Of a stretch of 64,000 bases of DNA, positions 51,077 to 60,600 are shown one piece after another. Every line of letters starts with the position of its first letter. Position 1 is the first letter of the stretch. The notes under the pieces were generated by a model. The model saw nothing but the letters and a program-made list of their open reading frames with translations, was not told the origin of the DNA and made no database searches. The stretch lies in the NCBI GenBank assembly GCA_965613685.1, contig OZ277031.1, positions 1,488,001 through 1,552,000 of the forward strand. The letters are read 5' to 3'. The position numbers and the translations under genes are program-made. The DNA comes from Methylotenera oryzisoli_B (lineage in GTDB: Bacteria; Pseudomonadota; Gammaproteobacteria; Burkholderiales; Methylophilaceae).

Positions 51077-51226
51077 ATGTCTTTTTTAAAAGAAATGTTT
51101 AATTTTTTACGTAAGCGTAAAAAACTGTGGTTAGCTCCGATTTTTATCGTTATTGTGCTCCTTGGTGGCCTGCTGATTTTAGGGCAAGGTTCTGTGTTAG
51201 CGCCGTTTATTTACACCTTATTTTAA
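51077..51226 (+). CDS. DUF5989 (SxtK-like) small membrane protein, 49 aa
   Basis: MSFLKEMFNFLRKRKKLWLA followed by a 20-residue hydrophobic helix and GQGSVLAPFIYTLF. This 49-residue protein, too short for routine gene finding, is a DUF5989/SxtK family member and normally lies between sxtJ-like and carbamoyltransferase genes. AAGGTGGT precedes its ATG. The carbamoyltransferase starts 3 bases after its stop. Function unknown; possibly anchors or positions the enzyme at the membrane. Confidence 0.85.
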   Translation: MSFLKEMFNFLRKRKKLWLAPIFIVIVLLGGLLILGQGSVLAPFIYTLF

Positions 51227-51229
51227 GCC

Positions 51230-53065
51230 ATGAATATTTTAGGTATCTCAGCCTACTACCACGACTCTGCTGCCTGTTTAGTGGTGGATGGCAAAATCAT
51301 TGCGGCTGCGCAAGAAGAGCGCTTTACCAGAAAAAAACACGATGAAAATTTTCCGGTTAATGCCATTAATTATTGCCTGACTGAGGCTGGGTTAAGCGCA
51401 CAGAAAATTGATTACGTGGTGTTTTATGACAAGCCTTTTTTAAAGTTTGAACGGCTTTTTGAAACCTATTTGGCTTTTGCCCCTAAGGGCTTTAAAAGCT
51501 TTGCCACGTCTTTGCCGGTTTGGGTTAAGGACAAACTGTTTCAAAAGTCAGTGATACTGGATGCCTTAAAAGACCACCTGGATAAAAACACCGACTGGTC
51601 AAGCAAGCTGCTTTTTTCCGAACACCATTTAAGCCATGCGGCCTCAGCGTTTTTCCCTTCACCATTTGAAGAAGCGGCTGTTTTAACCATGGACGGTGTA
51701 GGAGAATGGGCCACCACCTCCTTGGCCGTTGGCAAAGGCAATACGCTGAACGTAACAAATGAAATTCACTTCCCTCATTCTTTAGGTTTGTTGTATTCGG
51801 CCATGACTTACTACACCGGTTTTAAAGTCAATTCCGGTGAATACAAAGTGATGGGCTTAGCGCCCTATGGTGAGCCCAAATACGCTAATCTGATTAAAGA
51901 CCATCTGATTGATATTAAGGAAGACGGCTCATTTCATTTAGACATGAGCTACTTTAACTATTGCACCGGCCTGACCATGACCAGCGATCGGTTTAATGAT
52001 TTATTTGGCGCCCCTCCTAGAAAATCCGAATCCATTTTAGGCCAACGTGAAATGGATCTGGCCGCCTCCATTCAAGCCGTAACTGAAGAAGTCGTGATCA
52101 AACTGGCTAAAGGCATCAAAAAATCCACCGGCTTAAACAATCTTTGTCTAGCAGGTGGCGTGGCATTAAATTGCGTGGCCAATGGCAAACTGCTACGCGA
52201 AAATGTGTTTGATAAAATTTGGATACAGCCAGCCTCAGGCGATGCCGGTGGTGCCGTAGGCGCCGCATTAGCCGCCTATTATTTAATGCTGGCTCAGCCA
52301 AGAAAAGTAGATAAAAAAGATAGCATGCAAGGCTCTTACCTTGGCCCTGAATTTGGCCAAGTCGAAATAGAACAACGATTAAGCCAAGCCGGCGCAAAAT
52401 TTGACGTGGTAAGCGATACGCAATTAATTGAGCAAACTGCTCAGGCATTAGCGGATGGCTTAGCAGTTGGCTGGCACCAAGGTCGCATGGAATTTGGGCC
52501 CAGGTCTCTTGGCGCACGCTCGATTATTGCAGACGCGCGTTCACCCACGGTGCAAAAACAATTGAATTTAAAAGTGAAATACCGTGAGTCTTTTCGACCT
52601 TTCGCTCCCAGCATACTGAGAGAAGACGTAGCCGATTGGTTTGAAATAAACACCGACAGCCCCTATATGTTGCTGGTGGCCGATGTGAAAAAAGAAAAGC
52701 AATTGGCCATGACGGAAACAGAAAAACAATTATTCGGCATAGAAAAGCTCAATGTGCCACGCTCTGAAATTCCGGCCGTGACCCACGTCGATTACTCGGC
52801 AAGGATACAAACCGTCAGTAAAGACACCAACCCTAAGTACCATGCGTTAATTTCAAAATTTAAAGAAATTACCGGCTGCCCAGTGTTAGTCAACACATCC
52901 TTTAATGTCAGAGGCGAACCCATAGTTTGCTCACCCGAAGATGCCTTCAACTGCTTAATGGGCACCGACATTGATTTCTTAGTGGTGGGCAATTGCATAC
53001 TAAGAAAAGAACAGCAGAACCAAGCATTAGTGAAGGATTACAAGAATGCCTACGAGCTGGATTAA
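51230..53065 (+). CDS. Carbamoyltransferase, NodU/CmcH/SxtI family
   Basis: A 611-residue carbamoyltransferase using carbamoyl phosphate to carbamoylate a hydroxyl group. Signature segments: MNILGISAYYHDSAACLVVDG, EHHLSHAASAFFPSPFEEAAVLTMDGVGEW with the metal-binding His cluster, LCLAGGVALNCVANGKL, and in the C-terminal YrdC-like/adenylation domain MEFGPRSLGARSIIADAR and FNVRGEPIVCSPEDAFNCL. Length is typical. In NodU the acceptor is a lipo-oligosaccharide sugar. Here the acceptor is unknown, perhaps a sugar on a surface lipid. The SGNH gene overlaps its end by 20 bases. Confidence 0.93.
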   Translation: MNILGISAYYHDSAACLVVDGKIIAAAQEERFTRKKHDENFPVNAINYCLTEAGLSAQKIDYVVFYDKPFLKFERLFETYLAFAPKGFKSFATSLPVWVKDKLFQKSVILDALKDHLDKNTDWSSKLLFSEHHLSHAASAFFPSPFEEAAVLTMDGVGEWATTSLAVGKGNTLNVTNEIHFPHSLGLLYSAMTYYTGFKVNSGEYKVMGLAPYGEPKYANLIKDHLIDIKEDGSFHLDMSYFNYCTGLTMTSDRFNDLFGAPPRKSESILGQREMDLAASIQAVTEEVVIKLAKGIKKSTGLNNLCLAGGVALNCVANGKLLRENVFDKIWIQPASGDAGGAVGAALAAYYLMLAQPRKVDKKDSMQGSYLGPEFGQVEIEQRLSQAGAKFDVVSDTQLIEQTAQALADGLAVGWHQGRMEFGPRSLGARSIIADARSPTVQKQLNLKVKYRESFRPFAPSILREDVADWFEINTDSPYMLLVADVKKEKQLAMTETEKQLFGIEKLNVPRSEIPAVTHVDYSARIQTVSKDTNPKYHALISKFKEITGCPVLVNTSFNVRGEPIVCSPEDAFNCLMGTDIDFLVVGNCILRKEQQNQALVKDYKNAYELD

Positions 53066-54155
53066 ATCAGAGCAATTTAAAGAGGCACTGATTGTTTTGG
53101 GCATTACTTTAGCTTTGCTCTTGTTAGTCGATTATTTTCTGGGTTATAAAATACTGCACAATGCACCGATAAGTACGCGTAACAACGCCGAAAGAGGCTT
53201 AGGCATACGGCACCCTATTTACCACCATACCCTAGCAGCCAATTACAATGGCTTGACCAGTTTCGACCAACAAACGGAATACCATTTTTGCACCAACGAT
53301 GGCGGTTTTAAAAGCGATTGCAACAACATCGTCAATGGCAAAGATTATGACATCGCTTTTTTAGGGGATAGCTTTACTGAAGGCATAGGCTTACCTTATG
53401 AAAAAACCTTTGTTGGGCTCATCGCCGCTCAGTTCCCCGACAAGAAAATCGCTAATCTTGCGGTAGCTTCATACGCGCCCAGTGTTTATTACACCAAACT
53501 GCTAACACTAATTAATGAAGGCTATCACTTTAAAGAGGTGGTGATTTACATTGATATTAGCGACATACAGGACGAATCAAATTATGCCATCGTTGACGGA
53601 AGAGTGGTTGATACACTAAAAAACACCACTAAACTGCAACCCTTTCCGCTGATTAACTTTGGTTTAAAAGGCCTTGAAAGTCGATTCTTACAAGACGCAC
53701 TTTTAGAGCCTAATAAAGCCATTTTAGATTTTAGTGCTGAACATTACCAAAAAGAGTTTAGAAGAAGCGCCTGGACTATTGATGACAGCGATGAGGGTTT
53801 TGGCAAAATTGGCTTGCAAGCATCCATTGATAAATCGGTGGCCTTGTTAGAAAAAATTCACGCCCTTTGTATAAAAAACAACATCAAACTATCGGTTGGG
53901 GTTTATCCTTGGCCAGGGCAAATTCTTTACGATATGACAGAATCCAAGCAAGTAAAAATATGGCAGGACTTTTGTACTAATAAATGCGATCATTTTTACA
54001 ACTCTTTTCCTACCTTGTTTAAATTAGTTGATGGCACTTCAAAAAAAGAGGTCATCGATAATTATTATTTTAAAGGCGATATACACTTTAACGAGGCTGG
54101 CAATCAACTTATCGCCACGGACTTCTTAAAGACCTATCAAGCAGGCCCAAATTAA
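53046..54155 (+). CDS. SGNH/GDSL hydrolase-like protein, membrane-anchored
   Basis: A 369-residue protein with an N-terminal membrane helix (about residues 14-31) and a periplasmic SGNH-type domain. The FLGDSFTEGIG block holds the candidate nucleophile Ser, and GDIHFNEAGNQ near the end holds the candidate Asp-x-His pair. Such proteins act as O-acetyl- or acyl-transferases or esterases on surface sugars. It overlaps the end of the carbamoyltransferase gene by 20 bases, so the two are coupled. The substrate is unknown. A similar SGNH protein often follows carbamoyltransferases in exopolysaccharide loci, which supports a surface glycan role. Confidence 0.8.
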   Translation: MPTSWIKSEQFKEALIVLGITLALLLLVDYFLGYKILHNAPISTRNNAERGLGIRHPIYHHTLAANYNGLTSFDQQTEYHFCTNDGGFKSDCNNIVNGKDYDIAFLGDSFTEGIGLPYEKTFVGLIAAQFPDKKIANLAVASYAPSVYYTKLLTLINEGYHFKEVVIYIDISDIQDESNYAIVDGRVVDTLKNTTKLQPFPLINFGLKGLESRFLQDALLEPNKAILDFSAEHYQKEFRRSAWTIDDSDEGFGKIGLQASIDKSVALLEKIHALCIKNNIKLSVGVYPWPGQILYDMTESKQVKIWQDFCTNKCDHFYNSFPTLFKLVDGTSKKEVIDNYYFKGDIHFNEAGNQLIATDFLKTYQAGPN

Positions 54156-54194
54156 GTACAGGCTCATTTTGTTGTGACCCCCTAAAGTTTTACT

Positions 54195-54920
54195 ATGAAA
54201 AAAAATAATCCCAGCTTAGCCCCGCTCATAGCCATTATTGGCTGCGATGGCTCAGGCAAATCCACCGTTAGCGCCGCCATTCTTGATTGGATGCAAGGCT
54301 ATGGCCCTGCCGTGGCCGCGCATTTGGGTAAGCAAATGGGCAACATAGGCCGCACCATTGCCGGCTTGCCGCTAATCGGCAAGCTGCTGGACCAATTCAT
54401 AGTCCGAAAAACCAAAAGCACCCAGATCCAGCGTGAGAAAAAGACCCCGGGCTTATTTGTCGCATTGATCCTATATGCGTTTTCACTGCGCAGATTACGC
54501 CGCTTTAAACAAATGATGGCGCAGCGTAAACAAGGATTTATCGTGGTCACCGACCGCTACCCGCAATTGGAATTTCCTGGGTCATACGATGGCACCGGCC
54601 TATCGATTACCGCGCCAGGTAATTTTTTAGTGCGCTGGTTAGCTAGAAGAGAACGAGCGCAGTGCGAATGGATGACCAGCTTTAGGCCGGATTTAGTGAT
54701 ACGCTTGAATGTCGATTTAGACACGGCTTGCGCCCGTAAGCCAGACCACAGGCGCGAACTACTTCGCGACAAAATCGCCATTACGCCGCAATTGACCTTT
54801 AACGGCGCACCCATCGTTGAAATTGACAGCAGCCAAGCCTTGCCTAAGGTGATAGAACAAACTAAAGCTGCCGTGGCTAAAACCATGGCGGCGCGTGGTT
54901 ACAACTTAAAGCAAGCTTAA
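54195..54920 (+). CDS. Thymidylate-kinase-like P-loop protein, paralogue 3
   Basis: A 241-residue member of the same paralogous set as 46839 and 47625: Walker A IIGCDGSGKST, DRYPQLEFPGSYDGTG and RLNVDLDTACARKPDHRREL. It lies after the SGNH gene (39-base gap) on the plus strand, so the three copies are found on both sides of the glycan and carbamoyl genes. It shares the positive-charge-rich middle region (LRRLRRFKQMMAQRKQG). The exact substrate is unknown, and paralogues may act on different acceptors. The stop overlaps the convergent PAP2 gene by 4 bases. Confidence 0.7.
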   Translation: MKKNNPSLAPLIAIIGCDGSGKSTVSAAILDWMQGYGPAVAAHLGKQMGNIGRTIAGLPLIGKLLDQFIVRKTKSTQIQREKKTPGLFVALILYAFSLRRLRRFKQMMAQRKQGFIVVTDRYPQLEFPGSYDGTGLSITAPGNFLVRWLARRERAQCEWMTSFRPDLVIRLNVDLDTACARKPDHRRELLRDKIAITPQLTFNGAPIVEIDSSQALPKVIEQTKAAVAKTMAARGYNLKQA

Positions 54921-55597
54921 GCGAACACGCGAGGCCAGTAATGCTTGGCAACGATCACCCACAAACCTAACCAACTGTAAGCCATAATCCAACTGGCTAA
55001 TACATCGCTAGGCCAATGCACCCCCAGCGCAATACGTGACAAGCCGATGGCCAAAGAAGACATTAAGGCAAAGCCGTATAGACCCCACTGCGCGCTGCGC
55101 TGCTTTAAAAGTGGCGCCAATACCAAGGCCAAGGTGAGGTAAAACAAAGTGCTGTTTAAGGCGTGGCCACTGGGAAAACTCATGGAGCTGACCTGATCTA
55201 AATGCGCGACGAGCTGCGGCCTAGGTCTTGCCACCCAAGCCTTAATCAAAGTAGACAGGCTAATCCCGCTAAGCAACACGCCCGTGACAAACAGCGCACT
55301 TTGCCAACGGCGCAGCCATATTAAGACGCTGATGCCTAAGCCTGCAGCAAGCAAGCGCGGCGCGGTGTCGCCTAGCCAACTGATGGATAACCAAAATGGC
55401 GTAACCCATGATGGTCCGGCCAACTTGGCGTGGTCTTGGCTATCACGAAACCACAACAATATGGCATTATCCAGACTCAATGGCCCGTATTGCTTTAAGG
55501 CCAAACCGCATGCGCTGACTGTGAGCACTAACAGGATTAATGGCAGCATCCGATAAAGTGGATAAACCAAGCTATGAAGACGGTCGTTTAATCGCAT
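54917..55597 (-). CDS. PAP2 family lipid phosphatase (membrane)
   Basis: A 226-residue membrane protein of the type 2 phosphatidic acid phosphatase family with about six helices. The three active-site motifs are KAWVARPRPQ, PSGHALNS and SRIALGVHWPSD. Members dephosphorylate undecaprenyl diphosphate, phosphatidic acid or sphingolipid phosphates at the periplasmic face. It is placed close to the glycan and P-loop kinase genes, so a role in removing phosphate from a lipid intermediate is plausible but not shown. The stop overlaps the plus-strand kinase gene. Confidence 0.85.
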   Translation of the reverse strand: MRLNDRLHSLVYPLYRMLPLILLVLTVSACGLALKQYGPLSLDNAILLWFRDSQDHAKLAGPSWVTPFWLSISWLGDTAPRLLAAGLGISVLIWLRRWQSALFVTGVLLSGISLSTLIKAWVARPRPQLVAHLDQVSSMSFPSGHALNSTLFYLTLALVLAPLLKQRSAQWGLYGFALMSSLAIGLSRIALGVHWPSDVLASWIMAYSWLGLWVIVAKHYWPRVFA

Positions 55598-55731
55598 GCA
55601 GTATTCCTAAAATAAGCTGAAATTTTAGCCCATGTATTGTTGGCCACGCACTATTGGGCGTAGTATTCCATAGCGGAACCAGCGTCACAAGCTTAGCCGA
55701 TTGCTGCAATTTATTCTTCAAGGAGCACGCC

Positions 55732-56274
55732 ATGAAATCGCGTATTTTAGCCACGGCATTATCATTAAGCATGCTTAGCAGCCCCGCTGCATACGCCGTC
55801 AGTAATAATACTTGGGCGAACATCAGCGATGTGAGCGTGTTTGCCTTGGCTGGCAGCGCATTGGTCGTGCCGGTAGTACGTGATGATTGGGAAGGCGCAA
55901 GACAAGCGGCCTTAAGCCTTGGCACTGCAGAAGGCGTCGCGCTCTTAGGCAAAGCCACTATCCACGAACAGCGGCCAGATCAAAGTGATAACAACAGTTT
56001 CCCATCCGGCCATTCTGCGCTCGCGTTTGCTTCTGCTACCACGATGTACAAACGCTATGGGTGGGAACTAGGTGTGCCCGCTTACGCGCTTGCCACCTTA
56101 ACCGCATCGGCGCGCGTAGCCGCTAGAAAACACCACTGGTACGATGCCCTTGCCGGTGCCGCCATAGGCAGCAGCAGCGGCTGGTTTTTTACCGATGCAT
56201 TCAATAACAAAGTGCAGCTTATTCCTTGGGCCGACAGCAAAGGTGTTGGCATAGAAGCCACCCTGGCTTGGTAA
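55732..56274 (+). CDS. PAP2 family phosphatase, secreted, soluble-type
   Basis: A 180-residue protein with a Sec signal peptide (about residues 1-22, SSPAAYA) and a single PAP2 domain: KATIHEQRPD, SFPSGHSALA and ARVAARKHHWYDALAG cover the three motifs. The start at 55732 has AGGAG seven bases upstream and gives a proper signal peptide; an upstream in-frame start at 55654 adds 26 unrelated residues. Short PAP2 proteins of this form are periplasmic acid phosphatases or lipid phosphatases. It is divergent from the other PAP2 gene and convergent with the efflux outer-membrane gene, 9 bases apart. Confidence 0.85.
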   Translation: MKSRILATALSLSMLSSPAAYAVSNNTWANISDVSVFALAGSALVVPVVRDDWEGARQAALSLGTAEGVALLGKATIHEQRPDQSDNNSFPSGHSALAFASATTMYKRYGWELGVPAYALATLTASARVAARKHHWYDALAGAAIGSSSGWFFTDAFNNKVQLIPWADSKGVGIEATLAW

Positions 56275-56283
56275 AGACAGGTT

Positions 56284-57636
56284 TTATTTTTTTGCCACAG
56301 GCGTGGCGTAAGCATCCAATTCACTGGGCTGCCAACCGCCACCTAAGGCTTTCATTAAATTGACGCTGGCTACCAATCGTTTAGCCAATATATCCAAACC
56401 TACCTTTTCACTGTCTAGCGCTGTTGTTTGAGCGCTAATCAGCGTTGGGTAATGGATAATGCCCACTTGTTGCTGATTGTTCATAATGCTTAGCGCTGCA
56501 CGTGCCGATTTCACTGCTTCCGCCTTATTCTCAGCCGCCGCCTCTAATGATTGCATGCCGGCTAAATTGTCTTCCACATCGCGAAACGCATTGAGCACGG
56601 CTTGTTGGTAATTGGCGATTTCCACCTCATAAGCCAACTTTGCTTCACTCTGTTTCGCTTTAGTCGCCCCACCGGAATACAAGGGGAAGAGCGTTTTTGC
56701 TCCACCTAACAGGCCTTTACGTATGCTGACGCCGGCAAATAAATTCAATGATGGGTAGGCTGAGGCCTCGGCTTCGCCAATTTTAGCGCTGGCCGCCGCC
56801 ATCCTGCGTTCAGCGGCGGCAATGTCTGGTCTACGCAATAACAAATCCGCTGGCAAGGCCGCTGGCACCTCTGGCACTTGCGCAGTTAAAGGCGACTTGG
56901 CTATGGCAAAATCCGCCGGCGGCTTGCCGATTAAAACCGCGATGGCATGCTCCAGTTGCGCTCGGCTAACTTTCACTTCGTGCATTTGCGATTGCACCGT
57001 ATTGATCTGCGACTGTACTTGCAATATGGCGCTTCTATCGGCCACCCCAACCGCGTATTGATTTTGCGTGACTTTTAATAATCGCTCATAAGCCACTGTG
57101 GTTTCTTGCAGCAAGCGAATCTGCTCGTCTTGCACCCGTAGGTTAAAGTAGTTTTGCACTAATTGCGCTTGCAAGGATAGCTTCATGGCCGCCAAGTCAG
57201 CCGCGCTGGCTTGGGCCGTGGCGCCGCTGGCCTCAATGCTGCGCTGTATGCGACCCCACAGATCAATCTCCCAGCTGGCCAATATGCCTAAATCGTTTTG
57301 CCCACCGGCCACCACCGTAGGCAATTTAGATGCCAGTGCCACTTCGGTTAATGCGCGCGCTTGATTTGTTCTGGCGGCTGCGGCTTGCAAGGAATAATTT
57401 TTCAGCTCCACTTCAGCGATCAGCTGATCCAGTTCAGCGTTGCCATACAGCGTCCACCATTTGGCATCCATTTGACTGGCCGACTTTTGTGTCTTAGCTG
57501 CTTCTTTATAGGCACTAGGGGTAGGCGTGTCGGGTGGCGCATAATTCGGCCCCAGCACTTTACAAGCACTGGCTAGGCTGGCTATGCCCAGCAATACGAG
57601 CAGGCGCCCAAATCGATTTATATTCATCACGGTCAT
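56284..57636 (-). CDS. RND efflux outer-membrane lipoprotein (NodT family)
   Basis: A 450-residue outer-membrane factor of the OprM/NodT family, the exit duct of an RND pump. The lipoprotein signal peptide ends ASLASACK, with the lipidated Cys at about residue 25, and the coiled-coil repeats (LAQNYFNLRVQDEQIRLLQETT-like, and the second repeat in the C half with AVLNAFRDVEDNLAGM) are typical. Start at 57636 or the in-frame ATG at 57627. It lies just after the second permease gene (minus strand), consistent with an mdtABC-opmB-type operon. The downstream plus-strand PAP2 gene is convergent. Confidence 0.9.
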   Translation of the reverse strand: MTVMNINRFGRLLVLLGIASLASACKVLGPNYAPPDTPTPSAYKEAAKTQKSASQMDAKWWTLYGNAELDQLIAEVELKNYSLQAAAARTNQARALTEVALASKLPTVVAGGQNDLGILASWEIDLWGRIQRSIEASGATAQASAADLAAMKLSLQAQLVQNYFNLRVQDEQIRLLQETTVAYERLLKVTQNQYAVGVADRSAILQVQSQINTVQSQMHEVKVSRAQLEHAIAVLIGKPPADFAIAKSPLTAQVPEVPAALPADLLLRRPDIAAAERRMAAASAKIGEAEASAYPSLNLFAGVSIRKGLLGGAKTLFPLYSGGATKAKQSEAKLAYEVEIANYQQAVLNAFRDVEDNLAGMQSLEAAAENKAEAVKSARAALSIMNNQQQVGIIHYPTLISAQTTALDSEKVGLDILAKRLVASVNLMKALGGGWQPSELDAYATPVAKK

Positions 57637-57641
57637 GGTCT

Positions 57642-60600
57642 TTAGTCTACCACGGCATTTCTTAGATGCGAGGCGTAGTGTGGGTTAAGGTGCTGCAAGC
57701 GACCACTCAGCCACTTGCTAAATCGGTCTAAATAAATGTACACCACCGGCGTGGTGTACAAGGTAAGCAGTTGGCTGACGATCAAGCCGCCGCCTATGGC
57801 TATGCCTAAGGGCTGACGCATTTCTGCGCCATCGCCTTGACCTAGCGCTAAGGGCACCGCCGCCAAAAGCGCGGCGATGGTGGTCATTAAAATCGGCCTA
57901 AAGCGTAACAAGCAGGCCTCAAATATGGCTTGCTCAGCCGTGACAGAAGACGTGCGCTGAGTGGCCAGAGCAAAATCGATCATCATGATGGCATTTTTCA
58001 TGACTATGCCTATCAGCATAAAAATGCCTATCATGGCGATCACGCTAAAGCCACTTTGAAACAAGATCAAGGCCATCAAAGCGCCCACGCCCGCCGATGG
58101 CAGCGTGGAAATAATGGTTAGCGGGTGGATCAAACTTTCGTAGAGAACGCCCAAGACTATGTACAAACTTAAAAAAGCCGCCAAAATCAGCATGGGCTGA
58201 TTGTCCAACATTTCTTTAAAAGCCTTGGCCGAACCTTGAAAACTGCCTCGCACCGAGCTGGGCAAACTGATGCCTTGCAGCGCCTCATCGATTAAGCGAG
58301 TGGCTTGTGATAAGGACACGCCCTTGGGCAAATTGAAGGATACGGTGGTGGCGGCAAATTGGCCATGGTGATTCACTTGCAAGGACGCCTCGGTCTCTTT
58401 ATAACTAGCGACCATGGACAAGGGCACAGGCTGACCGTTGGCATTGATGACGTTTAGGTGATCCAAGGCAGTGGGCGACTGAGCAAATTCTGGCGCTAAG
58501 CCCATCACCACTTGGTAGTGGTTAAGCGATTGGTAAACATTGCTGGCCACGCGTTGGGTAAAGGCATTGTTTAATACGCTGTCTATCTGTTTGGCACTGA
58601 TGCCCAAGCGCGCAGCGGCGTCGCGGTCTATGTTCAAGCTGGTTTGCAAGCCATGCGCCTGCACATCGGAATCCAGGTCGAGTAATTGCGGCACCTTAGC
58701 CAGGGTGCGGCGTATGCTCGGCTCCCATTGTTGCAGCAAAGCCAGTTCATCGGCTTGCACGGTGTACTCATAACTGGAGCGACTTTGCCTGCCGCCTATG
58801 CGTATGTCTTGCACCGGATTCAAGATTAAGTCGGCACCCGGCTGATCGGCCAAACGCTCACGCAAGCGCGCGATCACTTTATCTGCCGTGTCGTGCCTTT
58901 CCTCCAGCGGTTTTAAACTAATAAACAGCGAGGCCGAATTGGCTTGGCCACCGCCACCGGTATAGCCCACGGCGGTTTTAACGGCTGGATCAGCCTTGAT
59001 GATGTCGATGAAGCGAGCTAATTTCTTTTCCATGGCCTGAAAGGACACGCTCTGATCGGCTTGTATGCGACCTGTTAGCTGCCCCGTGTCTTGTGCTGGG
59101 AAAAAACTTTTCGCAATCACCGTATACAAAAAGACATTGATGCAGACCGTTAACAGTAAACCGCCCATGGTCAAGGCTGCATGATTGAGCGCCCAAGATA
59201 AGCTGCGCTTGTAGGCATCCAATAGACGATTAAACAGCGCATCGCTCCATTGAAAAAAACGCGGGCTAATCTGCACGGGGCCGCTAGGCTTGAGTAAATA
59301 GGCACACATCATGGGCACGGTGGTTAAGGACACCACCAGCGAAATAAGGATGGCGACCACCAAGGTCACCACGAACTCGCGGACGAACAAGCCGACGTAG
59401 CCGCCCATTAATAGCATGGGAATAAACACCGCAATGATGACCAAAGTCATGCTTAATACCGTTGAGCCCACTTCTTTGGCTCCTAGGTAAGCGGCTTGTT
59501 TTGCATCCAAGCCATTTTCTAGGTGACGCGTGATGTTTTCCAGTACCACAATCGCGTCATCAACCACAAAGCCCACGGCTATGGTGAGCGCCATCAAGGA
59601 CAGGGTATTGAGGCTGTAATCCAAGAGATACATGGCGGCAAACGTGCCGACCAGCGACACCGGCACCGCCACGATGGGGACCAAGGCGGCGCGGCCGTTG
59701 CGTAAAAACATCAGCACCACCAAGATCACCAACAACACGGCAAAGACCAAGGTGTATCCGGCATCGTTTATTGATGCACGTATGTTGCTAGTGCGCTCCA
59801 TGGCCACGCTTAAATCAACGGCTGCGGGAATGGAGGCTTTTAAGCTAGGCAGCACATCGCTAATGCGGCCCACGGTATCAATAATGTTGGCGCCGGCTTC
59901 ACGTTTGATCACCACCAGCACCGCCGGTTTACCGTTATCCAAGCCTGCGGTGCGCACGTCTTCGACGCCATCGGTCAATTGCGCCACATCGCGCATTGCC
60001 ACCGCCGCGCCATTTTGGTATTTAATCACCACGCCCGCGTAATCGGCGGCACCTTGTAATTGCCCGTTTGAGGCAATTTGCCAATGGCCACTGGCGTCAT
60101 CCAAGCTGCCTTGCGGTAAGTTAGAGTTTGCAGACGACAGGGCTTTGCGAACCTCATCAAGGCCCACGCCGTATTGCTGCAAGGCATTGGGGTTGAGATC
60201 CACGCGCACCGCCGGTAAGGCACTGCCACCGACTTCAATTTCGCCCACGCCTTTTAATTGCGACAGCTTTTGTGACACCACCGTCGAGGCGGCATCGTAA
60301 AGTTGACCCTGGCTCATCGATGCCGAGGTCAAACTCAGTATCATAATGGGCGCGTCCGCCGGATTCACCTTGCGGTAAAAAGGTTTGCTCGGCATGCTGC
60401 TCGGCAAATCACTTTGTGCGGCATTCAAGGCGGCTTGTACATCGCGCGCTGCACCATTGATGTCGCGGTCTAGGTTAAATTGCAAGACGATACGGCTGGC
60501 GCCTAGCGCACTGGTCGAGGTCATTTCGGTGATGCCGGCGATGCGCCCCAATGAGCGCTCCAGCGGCGTGGTAACGGCGGCAGCCATGGTTTCCGGGCTG

